Shown piece by piece: positions 28,454 through 35,404 of a stretch of DNA of 35,404 bases. How positions within the stretch are numbered: the first letter of the stretch is position 1; the number at the start of each line of letters is the position of its first letter. The notes beneath the pieces are model-generated. The model was given only the letters and a program-made list of their open reading frames with translations. It had not been told where the DNA came from and searched no databases. The DNA comes from Flavobacterium sp. ACAM 123 (GTDB taxonomy: Bacteria; Bacteroidota; Bacteroidia; Flavobacteriales; Flavobacteriaceae), in the NCBI RefSeq assembly GCF_000264055.1, contig NZ_AJXL01000036.1, positions 1 through 35,404 on the forward strand, in the 5' to 3' direction. Both the position numbers and the translations under genes were made by a program.

Positions 28454-28735
28454 AGAAAAAATACAGTGCTCAAATTTTAAAACACTTAACGCGTCGAATG
28501 ACTTTGCGTTTTTAGCGTCATAAAACAAACAAATTACACAAAAATCACCACTCGATTTTTCAGTACTTCAAATTGAAAGTGACTACTTTTCACGAGGTTT
28601 CTAATCTAAAAAATATTAGTTTCGAGTTAATAAAGTGGATATAACTCACTAACTTTCATGTTGAAAAGCAACTACACGCCATCTTTGTCAAGCTTCTCAA
28701 AATCAAATTAAACTGTTTATTTATAAAAATATCAT
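28454..28735. other. AT-rich spacer downstream of the ATPase
   Basis: No gene or terminator was recognised. A GACTTTGC..GCGTC near-repeat lies at 28500-28520 but does not fold well. The ATPase transcript may therefore run on into the mini-ORFs starting near 28736. Confidence 0.4.
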
Positions 28736-28856
28736 TTGAAAAAAAGTCTTTCTCGGATTTGCCATAAATGTTCTAGTCGTCATTGCTGCACGGTGGATTT
28801 TCATCTCACGTCTTGACAAACAAAGAGACCAGACGATGGGTTCGCTATTAAACTAA
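28736..28856 (+). pseudogene. Tiny membrane-peptide frame, apparently frameshifted after its start
   Basis: The frame from 28746 to the TAA at 28854-28856 encodes VFLGFAINVLVVIAARWIF followed by ISRLDKQRDQTMGSLLN: one transmembrane helix and then a basic tail, the layout of a small inner-membrane protein. It has no ATG. A TTG AAA AAA at 28736-28744 fits as a start if one A of the seven-A run (28739-28745) is removed, giving M-K-K-V-F-L-G. The stop directly abuts the ATG of the next mini-ORF. It may be a decayed gene, a mis-sequenced one or chance; the hydrophobic-then-basic pattern is the only support. Confidence 0.35.
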
Positions 28857-29033
28857 ATGTCGTTTTCCTTATTTGTATTATCCATTATTTTATTGATCGT
28901 TGTTTATTTTATTATCAATTTGCAATTAAACGCTAAAAAAATACACAAGAATCACTATGCGATACCAGACAATAATATAATTGAAGTAGTAGCCCACCAA
29001 CGAGACATCAGCAAATACAAACAATTAGAGTAA
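28857..29033 (+). CDS. Predicted 58-residue single-pass membrane protein
   Basis: Starts at ATG 28857, immediately after the TAA of the preceding mini-ORF and in the same frame. Residues 2-21 (SFSLFVLSIILLIVVYFIIN) form one strongly hydrophobic helix, followed by a polar tail with NAKKIHKNHYAIPDNN and EVVAHQRDISKYKQLE. After its TAA stop (29031-29033) the same frame continues for 21 hydrophilic codons (KLKKNTDNESAREKQQTGTKK) to a TAG at 29097-29099, as if a stop codon had been introduced. I know no family. It has the size and shape of accessory subunits of membrane transporters, and it lies about 400 bases downstream of the metal ATPase. Confidence 0.4.
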   Translation: MSFSLFVLSIILLIVVYFIINLQLNAKKIHKNHYAIPDNNIIEVVAHQRDISKYKQLE

Positions 29034-29128
29034 AAATTAAAAAAAAATACAGATAATGAATCAGCTAGAGAAAAGCAGCAAACCGGGACGAAGAAATAGA
29101 AGAAATAGACTCTAAAATAAAAATAGTT

Positions 29129-29737
29129 TTATTCCTTCATAATTGAGATTAGATGTGGCCTAATGCTCTTAAACCACTCCTCCCTGAGGATGCTTAAAAT
29201 AATAGTATCACGTCGTAAATCGCCATTAGATGTCAATATGTGATTTCGCAGTACTCCCTCTTCCTTGCAACCGATACTTTTCATAGCGGCTATACTTCTC
29301 TTATTATTATTATCAGCGCGGAATTCTACACGTTCCATTCCAAGAGTTTCGAACGCAAATTGCAACACTAAAAATTTACAATGTTTATTTAATCCAGTAC
29401 CACAAAATTGTTTCCCGTACCAAGTAAAACCTAATAGAAGTGTTTTAAATTCAAGGTTGATATCATAAAAACGAGTGCTTCCAGCATATTTACCAGATCG
29501 CTTATCGAAAACTATAAAAGGGAATTAGGTTTTAGTATCTCGTGCTGCTAACGCCAATTGAATATAATTGATCAGGTTTTCTTTTCCATTTGCCTGAACT
29601 AAGGAATACTCCCAAGTCTCTGGCTCATTGAGAGAAATTTCCAATAAGTGCTCCACATCGCTCTGTTGAAGCGGACGAAGTAGAACTCGTTCATCTTCAA
29701 GGATTATATGCTGTGAGAAGTTGAAAGATGCGGCCAT
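29129..29737 (-). pseudogene. GNAT-family N-acetyltransferase broken by one in-frame stop
   Basis: Reading the minus strand from 29737 gives LEDERVLLRPLQQSDVEHLL, the start of a RimJ/RimL-like GNAT acetyltransferase. After 70 codons (ARDTKT) there is a TAA at 29527-29525, and translation continues in the same frame with FPFIVFDKRSGKYAGSTRFYDI, then LLLGFTWYGKQFCGTGLNKHCKFL, FETLGMERVEFRADNNNKRSIAAMKSIG and on to the end at 29129. Both halves together make a complete enzyme of about 202 residues, so only one codon is changed (probably Glu GAA or Gln CAA to TAA). The acetyl-CoA loop that is usually R/Q-x-x-G-x-G/A reads QFCGTGLN here. Substrate is unknown; relatives acetylate ribosomal proteins, antibiotics or small amines. 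Confidence 0.85.
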
Positions 29738-29960
29738 TGATTTTCGTGACTATTTAGCGTGCCCAGCGACACTTACAGATTATTTTTTTGTCAGTGCTTT
29801 GCCTGTGCGGGTAAAAACCTCGAGTCTCACGTAGGTGAAACCTTAACAAACTATATGCACAACTAAAATTCCTACTTCGCCTGAAACAAACTGCTACAGT
29901 ACTTTGTGAAAACTGTCTATCAAAACGCAGATTCTGAAATAAAAAATGCAGTTTGTCAAT

Positions 29961-30317
29961 CTATTCACTCATTTCATCGTAGCGCATGGGAACTTGTGGG
30001 TCGTAAAGCGGACACTTGTATTCTTCCATAATACTTACTAAAAGATCCATTGTTTTCCCTTCAGTACCATAGCAATCAATCTGTATGCTTTGCGGCGTTG
30101 TTAGTACTTGAAATGCACCTACTCCCTTGTTGTTTTTCCAACTGTTTTCATCTACTTTTTCCCATTTTGAAAATACGGAAGCAATTCTATTCAAAATTAC
30201 TTGAACAGGAAGTTCTTCAAGACCTTCAATTTTTGTCTCTTCATCGAGTGCTTCATACACTTCTTGATGGTTTAGATACACCTCCTCTAAATATTTCCAA
30301 AAAATTAATTCGTACAT
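29961..30317 (-). CDS. Conserved small protein of unknown function
   Basis: 118 residues, acidic, with no signal peptide or membrane helix. The N-terminal half is helical (FWKYLEEVYLNHQEVYEALDEE; ELPVQVILNRIASVFSKWEKVDENSW) and the C-terminal half has short strands (GVGAFQVLTTPQSIQIDCYG) and ends LYDPQVPMRYDEMSE. I do not recognise the family, but the balanced composition and clear domain-like pattern argue for a real gene. It stands alone; upstream (30331-30415) is the Flavo-1-like RNA element, and a 9-bp inverted repeat (29886-29894 with 29948-29956) flanks its stop region. Confidence 0.65.
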   Translation of the reverse strand: MYELIFWKYLEEVYLNHQEVYEALDEETKIEGLEELPVQVILNRIASVFSKWEKVDENSWKNNKGVGAFQVLTTPQSIQIDCYGTEGKTMDLLVSIMEEYKCPLYDPQVPMRYDEMSE

Positions 30318-30330
30318 ATCATTTTGTTTT

Positions 30331-30415
30331 TAGCCCTGATGGAAGTGGCATCCTTTTCTTGTCTCGTTAAAAAACGAGACAAGAAAAGATACAACGGACA
30401 GCAGGAATAGCTCCT
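30331..30415 (+). ncRNA. Flavo-1-like structured RNA element
   Basis: An 85-base element reading TAGCCCTGATGGAAGTGG, CATCC, a perfect 16-bp stem (30353-30368 with 30373-30388, AAAA loop), GATAC, AACGGACAGCAGG and AATAGCTCC. Outer bases also pair: AGC with GCT (30332-30334 with 30410-30412) and CCTG with CAGG (30335-30338 with 30402-30405). The conserved flanks (AGCCC.GATGG.AG.GG.ATCC and GGA.AGC.GGA..AGCTCC) around a variable stem match what I remember of the Flavo-1 RNA motif, dispersed in Flavobacteria and of unknown function. No T run follows the stem on either strand, so it is not an ordinary terminator. The strand is uncertain; on the minus strand it would lie in the leader of the gene at 29961-30317. 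Confidence 0.7.
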
Positions 30416-30422
30416 AATTATA

Positions 30423-31601
30423 TTAATATTCGAAAGTTCCGTATTCGCTGGTGATTGTCAATTTTTTATTAGCGGCTGCTTCGACCCTTCCCACGATTTG
30501 TGCATCGACGTTGAACGATTTTGAAATAGCAATAATCTCCTGTGCTACTGCTTCGGGAACATACAATTCCATACGGTGTCCACAGTTAAAAACTTGATAC
30601 ATTTCTTTCCAATCTGTTTTAGACTGTTCTTGTATCAACTTAAATAAAGGAGGAACCGGGAACAAATTGTCTTTTATAATATGTAGGTTTTCTACGAAAT
30701 GCAGGATTTTAGTTTGTGCTCCTCCACTACAATGTACCATACCATGAATATTGGTAGCATCATATTGATCTAAAATTTTCTTAATAATAGGCGCGTAAGT
30801 TCTCGTTGGCGAAAGCACTAATTGTCCGGCATCGATAGGAGAATTCTCTACCTGATCAGTCAACTTTACTTGCCCTGAATAAATTAAGTCTTCTGGAACC
30901 GCAGCATCGTAACTTTCTGGGTATTTAGTTGCCAAATATTTCCCGAATACATCGTGACGTGCAGAGGTCAATCCATTACTTCCCATTCCGCCATTATAAC
31001 TTTTTTCATAACTCGCCTGACCAAAAGAAGCCAAACCTACAATCACATCCCCCACTTTGATATTAGCATTGTCAATGACTTTAGAACGTTTCATTCTAGC
31101 TGTAACGGTAGAATCCACAATTATAGTACGAACAATATCACCCACATCAGCCGTTTCACCGCCCGTGGAGTGTATGGTTACCCCAAAAGAATCCAACTCT
31201 TTGATCAACTCTTCTGTTCCATTGATAATAGCCGAAATTACCTCACCCGAAATCAAATTTTTGTTTCTACCAATAGTGGAAGAAAGTAAAATATTGTCAG
31301 TTGCTCCCACACACAATAAATCATCAATATTCATAATTAAAGCATCTTGGGCGATCCCTTTCCACACTGATATATCACCTGTTTCTTTCCAATACATGTA
31401 CGCCAAAGAAGATTTAGTTCCTGCTCCATCTGCGTGCATAATCAAACAATAATCCTCATCTTGGGTAAGATAATCGGGAATAATTTTGCAAAATGCCTGA
31501 GGAAACAATCCTTTATCAATATTTTTTATAGCGTTATGCACATCTTCTTTGGATGCTGAAACACCGCGAAGCGCATATCGTTTGCTAGTATCTGAACTCA
31601 T
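30423..31601 (-). CDS. purM: Phosphoribosylformylglycinamidine cyclo-ligase (AIR synthase)
   Basis: 392 residues, longer than the ~345 of the E. coli enzyme but typical of the Bacteroidetes form. It closes the imidazole ring of AIR from FGAM with ATP in purine synthesis. Visible marks are MHADGAGTKSSLAYMYWKETGD (the DGxGTK nucleotide loop), AQDALIMNIDDLLCVGATD, STGGETADVGDIVRT (GGETAEM in other species), LVLSPTRTYAPIIKKIL and GMVHCSGGAQTKIL (usually HITGGG). The conserved GETA and the substitution HCSGG are both compatible with activity. It is a single-gene unit with a TATCTTTG -7 box 46 bases upstream. Confidence 0.93.
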   Translation of the reverse strand: MSSDTSKRYALRGVSASKEDVHNAIKNIDKGLFPQAFCKIIPDYLTQDEDYCLIMHADGAGTKSSLAYMYWKETGDISVWKGIAQDALIMNIDDLLCVGATDNILLSSTIGRNKNLISGEVISAIINGTEELIKELDSFGVTIHSTGGETADVGDIVRTIIVDSTVTARMKRSKVIDNANIKVGDVIVGLASFGQASYEKSYNGGMGSNGLTSARHDVFGKYLATKYPESYDAAVPEDLIYSGQVKLTDQVENSPIDAGQLVLSPTRTYAPIIKKILDQYDATNIHGMVHCSGGAQTKILHFVENLHIIKDNLFPVPPLFKLIQEQSKTDWKEMYQVFNCGHRMELYVPEAVAQEIIAISKSFNVDAQIVGRVEAAANKKLTITSEYGTFEY

Positions 31602-31646
31602 GTAGTGTCGTTGTATAAGCTGCTTTTAAGCAACTGGGTTGTGCGG

Positions 31647-31654
31647 CAAAGATA
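31647..31654 (-). promoter_or_regulatory. -7 box upstream of purM
   Basis: Minus strand TATCTTTG, an exact TAnnTTTG match, 46 bases before the purM ATG, between purM and the glnN terminator. No TTG at the normal spacing upstream, so only the -7 element supports it. Confidence 0.45.
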
Positions 31655-31736
31655 AATATTTTTTTTGGGTTTAGGTAATTGGGGTGCAAAGTGTTTAATG
31701 CAAATATTGAAATTCCCTTTGAATAACTTCAAAAAA

Positions 31737-31764
31737 AATGCCTATCCAAAACGGACAGGCATTT
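31737..31764 (-). terminator. glnN terminator
   Basis: AATGCCTATCC (31737-31747) pairs with GGACAGGCATT (31753-31763) with one A/C mismatch and a 5-nt loop. On the minus strand the stem is followed by a run of eight T. It lies 24 bases beyond the glnN stop codon. Confidence 0.88.
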
Positions 31765-31787
31765 CTAATATTAAGACTATTTGCTTC

Positions 31788-33977
31788 CTACTTTGTAAAC
31801 AATAGTTCTCTGTATTTAGTTAAAGTCCAAAGTTCATTGTCAACCAAAAGCTCCAGTTTATCGCAATGATCACGAATCACCTCAAAATACGGTTTTACAT
31901 TATCACAGTATGCTTCAGCCATCTCCTGGCCATCAGTCATTACATTCGCTTTCTTTCTTTCGTTCGTCATCTCTAATACTTTAGAGTTGATTCCTTCAAT
32001 ATGCTCAGAAATGTCTTTGATTAAAATGATTTGCTCTTTTGCGATTTTTTCAAAGTCAGCTCCAAAGATGTCTTTCAATCCTTTCACATTCTCAATCAAC
32101 GTATTTTGGTAACGGATAGCTGTTGGAATCACGTGGTTTGTTGCAATGTCCCCTAATACTCTACCTTCAATTTGAATTTTCTTAGTGTACTCTTCTAATT
32201 CAATTTCGTAACGTGCTTCTACCTCAATATGATTCATGATTCCTAGGTCAGAAAACAAATCTAACGCTTGTTTAGATGCTCTTGCTTTCAAAGCGAGCGG
32301 TGTCGTTTTGAAGTTACTCAATCCTCTTTTGCCTGCTTCGATTTCCCATGCTTCGCTATATCCATCTCCTTCAAAAAGAATTTTTTTAGAATTTTTGATG
32401 TATTCTCTTAATACATTGAAAATAGCATCGTCTTTCTTCATTTCTTTTGTCTCAATCAAAGTATCCACTTCTTTCTTGAAATCCTTCAATTGCTTAGCAA
32501 CAATCGCATTTAATGTAGTCATTGAATTAGAACAGTTTGAATTAGAACCTACCGCTCTAAACTCAAATTTATTTCCCGTAAAAGCAAATGGTGAAGTTCT
32601 ATTTCTATCCGTATTGTCCAAAAGAACATCTGGAATTTTACCGACAACATTTAATTTTAAATCTGTTTTTTCTTCCGGAGATAATTTACCCGCCGTTACA
32701 CCTTCTAATTCAGCTAAAACCTTTGTCAATTGTTCTCCAATAAATACAGAAATAATTGCCGGTGGCGCTTCATTTGCACCTAATCTATGATCATTACCCG
32801 CGGTTGCAATAGCACCTCTTAACAAAGATTCATGATCATGTACTGCTTTTATCGTATTGATGAAGAAAGTCAAGAACTGTAAATTGCTCATTGGAGTTTT
32901 ACTTGGACTTAGCAAGTTAATCCCTGTATCTGTTGCTAAAGACCAGTTATTGTGTTTCCCTGAACCGTTTACTCCTTTAAATGGTTTTTCATGAAATAAG
33001 ACTTTCAAATCATGACGTTCTGCCACTTTCTCCATAACATCCATCAATAAACAGTTGTGGTCAACCGCTAAGTTTGTTTCTTCGAAAATAGGTGCCAACT
33101 CAAATTGATTTGGAGCTACTTCATTATGACGTGTTTTAACTGGTATTCCAAGTAACATACATTCTTGCTCAAGATCTCTCATGTAAGTAAGCGCACGCGT
33201 AGGAATTGAACCAAAATAATGATCGTCTAATTGCTGCCCTTTTGCAGAAGTATGCCCTAACAAAGTTCTTCCAGTCATCATAAGATCTGGACGAGAAAGT
33301 GCTAAGGATCTATCTATCAAGAAATATTCTTGCTCCCATCCAAGGGTAGCAGTAACTTTCTTTACGTTTTTATCAAAATATTTACAAACATCCGTAGCTG
33401 CTTCATCCATGACCTGTAAGGCGCGCAACAAAGGTGTTTTATAATCTAAGGCTTCTCCTGTGTACGAGATAAAAACCGTTGGGATACATAAAGTGGTCCC
33501 CCAAATGAACGCTGGAGATGTAGGATCCCAAGCCGTATATCCTCTTGCTTCAAAAGTGTTTCTAATTCCTCCGTTGGGGAAACTAGAGGCATCCGGTTCT
33601 TGTTGCACTAATTGTGCCCCTCCAAATTTTTCTACTGGATCGCTACCGTCATATGAAGTTTCAAAGAAAGCATCATGTTTTTCAGCAGTAGCCCCTGTCA
33701 AAGGTTGAAACCAATGCGTATAATGAGTCACTCCTTTAGACAGAGCCCATTCTTTCATACCCATTGCAATATAATCTGCTAATTTTCTGTCTATTTTAGT
33801 TCCATGCTCGACTGCACCTTTGACTCCTTTAAAAGCATCTGAAGTTAAATATTGCTTCATTGCTTTATCATTAAACACATTTGAACCGAAAAGAGCTGAT
33901 TTTCTACCGGTTTCTTCAAATTTAATTGGCTTTCTTGTTGATGCTTCTCTCAAAGCTTGGAAACGTATTGTTGACAT
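31788..33977 (-). CDS. glnN: Glutamine synthetase type III
   Basis: 729 residues, the size of GSIII, a dodecameric enzyme unrelated in length to GSI (about 470). It makes glutamine from glutamate, ammonia and ATP. Signatures: FGSNVFNDKAMKQYL near the start, THWFQPLTGATAEKHDAF, the metal-binding WEQEYFLID, TRHNEVAPNQFELAP (metal/ATP site), FHEKPFKGVNGSGKHNNWSL (ammonia/glutamate site) and NRTSPFAFTGNKFEFRAVGS. It is cytoplasmic, and in many Bacteroidetes GSIII is the main ammonium-assimilating enzyme. It is a single-gene unit with a -7 box about 41 bases upstream and a strong terminator. No nearby PII or amtB gene appears in the window. Confidence 0.97.
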   Translation of the reverse strand: MSTIRFQALREASTRKPIKFEETGRKSALFGSNVFNDKAMKQYLTSDAFKGVKGAVEHGTKIDRKLADYIAMGMKEWALSKGVTHYTHWFQPLTGATAEKHDAFFETSYDGSDPVEKFGGAQLVQQEPDASSFPNGGIRNTFEARGYTAWDPTSPAFIWGTTLCIPTVFISYTGEALDYKTPLLRALQVMDEAATDVCKYFDKNVKKVTATLGWEQEYFLIDRSLALSRPDLMMTGRTLLGHTSAKGQQLDDHYFGSIPTRALTYMRDLEQECMLLGIPVKTRHNEVAPNQFELAPIFEETNLAVDHNCLLMDVMEKVAERHDLKVLFHEKPFKGVNGSGKHNNWSLATDTGINLLSPSKTPMSNLQFLTFFINTIKAVHDHESLLRGAIATAGNDHRLGANEAPPAIISVFIGEQLTKVLAELEGVTAGKLSPEEKTDLKLNVVGKIPDVLLDNTDRNRTSPFAFTGNKFEFRAVGSNSNCSNSMTTLNAIVAKQLKDFKKEVDTLIETKEMKKDDAIFNVLREYIKNSKKILFEGDGYSEAWEIEAGKRGLSNFKTTPLALKARASKQALDLFSDLGIMNHIEVEARYEIELEEYTKKIQIEGRVLGDIATNHVIPTAIRYQNTLIENVKGLKDIFGADFEKIAKEQIILIKDISEHIEGINSKVLEMTNERKKANVMTDGQEMAEAYCDNVKPYFEVIRDHCDKLELLVDNELWTLTKYRELLFTK

Positions 33978-34017
33978 AAAATTATATTTAATGAATTAAA
34001 CCCCTATTATTGAGGTA

Positions 34018-34025
34018 CAAATATA
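34018..34025 (-). promoter_or_regulatory. -7 box upstream of glnN
   Basis: Minus strand TATATTTG, matching TAnnTTTG, 41 bases before the glnN ATG. The region up to 34268 is otherwise AT-rich with no clear TTG at -33 and no obvious NtrC-like site. Confidence 0.45.
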
Positions 34026-34214
34026 ATTCAAATAATGTTTTTATAAAATTTTACCTCTATTTTTTTAGGGTAAAACCAATTAATTTATGTTTTTCTTAAA
34101 AATATCCTGTTTTACTGACAACCTATTAATTTTCATCTCCTATATTTTCAAATTGACATTTCAGTTAAATTAGAATACATTATTTACCCTAAAACCTAAC
34201 TTTAGTAGAATAAC

Positions 34215-34245
34215 TTTCGAAGTTCGCAATCAAAAAGTATCTTTG
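34215..34245 (+). promoter_or_regulatory. Promoter of the TerC gene
   Basis: TATCTTTG at 34238-34245 is an exact -7 match; TTTC at 34215-34218 lies 19 nt upstream and differs by one base from the -33 TTTG. The ATG of the TerC gene follows 24 bases downstream. Confidence 0.5.
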
Positions 34246-34268
34246 TACATCTAAAAACAACTCGATTT

Positions 34269-35229
34269 ATGATTGTCTGGATTTCTTTCTTTGTTATCGT
34301 TTTTATAATTCTCGCACTGGATTTGGGAGTCTTTAACAAAACGCCCCACATTATTAGCTCTAAAGAGGCTACTAAGTGGACCGTTATTTGGGTGACCATT
34401 TCTTTTCTCTTTTCGGGAGTTGTTTATTGGATATATGCGAACAACTATATTTCTAACCCGGACGGACTGAAACCTATTGGTGCGTCGATAAAATTCATTA
34501 CCGGATATTTAATAGAATTATCGTTAAGTGTTGATAACATTTTTGTGATTGCAATCATCTTTTCGGCTTTTAAGATCCCACAAAAATACCAACATAGGGT
34601 TTTATTCTGGGGTATACTTGGCGCCATATTTTTTAGGGGTATTGATGATCTTTTTTGGCGTAATGCTAATCAATAAATTCTACTGGGCTACCTATCTTTT
34701 TGGCTTCTTCCTGATTTTTACCGCAATGAAAATGCTTTTTACAAGCGGAGAAGAAACATTTGAACCTAAAAAATCATTTGTGTATAAGGGACTGAAAAGG
34801 TTAGTTCCCATTTCAAATCATATCGATAAAGAACATTTTTTCGTAAAAAGACGCCACATTATTGCTGCCACTCCCTTATTTGTGGCTTTAGTAGTCATTG
34901 AAGTAATGGATGTGGTATTTGCTATAGACAGCGTTCCCGCCATCCTGGCTATCACGAGCGATCCATTTTTAGTTCTTAGCTCTAATATTTTTGCCATATT
35001 GGGCTTGCGATCTATGTATTTCTTTTTGGCAAATATGCTTGAAAAATTCAGCTATTTAGAATTTAGCCTTATTGCCATCTTAAGCTTTGTGGGCCTTAAA
35101 ATGTTGCTCCATGAATTTATCGAAATTCCGGAGTGGGCTTCCTTGGTCTTTATTGCCTTTTCCCTTTTAGCGGGAATTGTAGTTTCCTTACGAATGAGTA
35201 AACTGAAAGGTGAGAAAGAAACTAAATAG
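34269..35229 (+). pseudogene. TerC-family integral membrane protein, one-base frameshift
   Basis: Frame 1 (from ATG 34269) reads MIVWISFFVIVFIILALDLG...LSLSVDNIFVIAIIFSAFKIP and goes on to GILGAIFFRG before losing the pattern at about 34643. A second frame continues the family sequence as LMIFFGVMLINKFYWATYLFG, then EVMDVVFAIDSVPAILAIT to the TAG/TAA end near 35229. The interval is 961 bases (3n+1); removal of one base in GGGGTATTGATGATC (34636-34650) restores FFRG-I-M-I-FFGVML. TerC proteins (about 320 residues, nine or so membrane helices, conserved Asp in DNIFV and DVVFAIDS) are linked to tellurite resistance and to Mn2+ export (MntX/Alx type). The rest is intact, so the break is very recent or a sequencing error. 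Confidence 0.88.
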
Positions 35230-35404
35230 ACCACTATGAAATTAAAGTACATGATATTGGTTTAGCAAATTAAAAATCTACACTGCTACAAATTGCCGCA
35301 GAATACGCAGATTAAATCCTTATGATGTTTTTAATTTGTGATCAATAAAACTACTTAGCCTATGAGAGCATCGCTTCCAAAGGAAATTATTTGAGATTAA
35401 AGCA
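35230..35404. other. Right-edge non-coding end
   Basis: Last 175 bases; AT-rich with no frame, hairpin or promoter that I can support. A neighbouring gene may begin outside the window. Confidence 0.4.

Noticed and set aside
28012..28473. 153-codon frame antisense to the P1B ATPase
   Set aside because: Shadow of a strongly conserved coding sequence on the other strand; the ATPase motifs explain the codon pattern.
29886..29956. 9-bp inverted repeat ACAAACTGC / GCAGTTTGT around the end of the small unknown gene
   Set aside because: Spacing of 53 bases, no element-like content between, and no target duplication; not enough for an insertion-sequence end or attachment site.
32236..32790. 184-codon frame antisense to glutamine synthetase
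   Set aside because: Shadow frame; the sense strand encodes invariant GSIII motifs across the same stretch.

Overview
This AT-rich window most likely comes from a member of the Flavobacteriaceae, probably Flavobacterium. The markers are a GldI-type gliding-motility lipoprotein, a subtilase with a type IX secretion sorting tail, a fasciclin lipoprotein whose lipidated Cys is followed by S-D-D-D, a type III glutamine synthetase, Cyp-FKBP fusion immunophilins, and Bacteroidetes-type TAnnTTTG -7 promoter boxes 20-45 nt upstream of many start codons. No tRNA, rRNA, CRISPR array, prophage or intact insertion sequence was seen.

Layout. 1-1025: an outer-membrane porin (minus strand) whose signal-peptide region carries a one-base frameshift. 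1026-1985: gene-free. 1986-7062: minus-strand genes for MnmA, a MORN-type secreted protein, a T9SS subtilase, a nitronate monooxygenase/FabK-like flavoprotein and a small secreted protein. 7523-8491: fasciclin lipoprotein (plus). 9170-17100: minus-strand housekeeping block with yidC, pyrG, a DUF3820 gene, a LysM plus periplasmic-binding-fold protein, and guaA. 17434-19425: three envelope proteins of unknown function, two of them paralogues. 19710-25596: plus-strand genes for a RidA-family protein, a CLC transporter of the fluoride (CLC-F) type, an NrnA-like DHH phosphoesterase, GldI, and two tandem Cyp-FKBP fusion prolyl isomerases. 25683-26123: conserved unknown. 26564-28453: P1B-type metal ATPase with an unusual DKTRT phosphorylation motif, followed by two tiny membrane-protein reading frames. 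29129-30317: an acetyltransferase broken by one stop codon, then a small unknown. 30331-30415: a structured element that looks like the Flavo-1 RNA. 30423-33977: purM and type III glutamine synthetase (both minus). 34269-35229: a TerC-family membrane protein split by a one-base frameshift.

Functional themes. Nucleotide synthesis (pyrG, guaA, purM) and nitrogen assimilation (glnN) sit beside envelope biogenesis: YidC for membrane insertion, the LysM protein for peptidoglycan contact, and GldI with two dual immunophilins for folding of exported proteins. Three genes (porin, acetyltransferase, TerC) are each broken by a single change, which means either recent decay in this strain or sequencing errors. 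The most interesting leads are the three consecutive FKBP-containing lipoproteins, the P1B ATPase with Arg in its phosphorylation loop plus its downstream mini-ORFs, and the LysM/periplasmic-binding fusion that resembles an LpoA-like peptidoglycan-synthase regulator in architecture.
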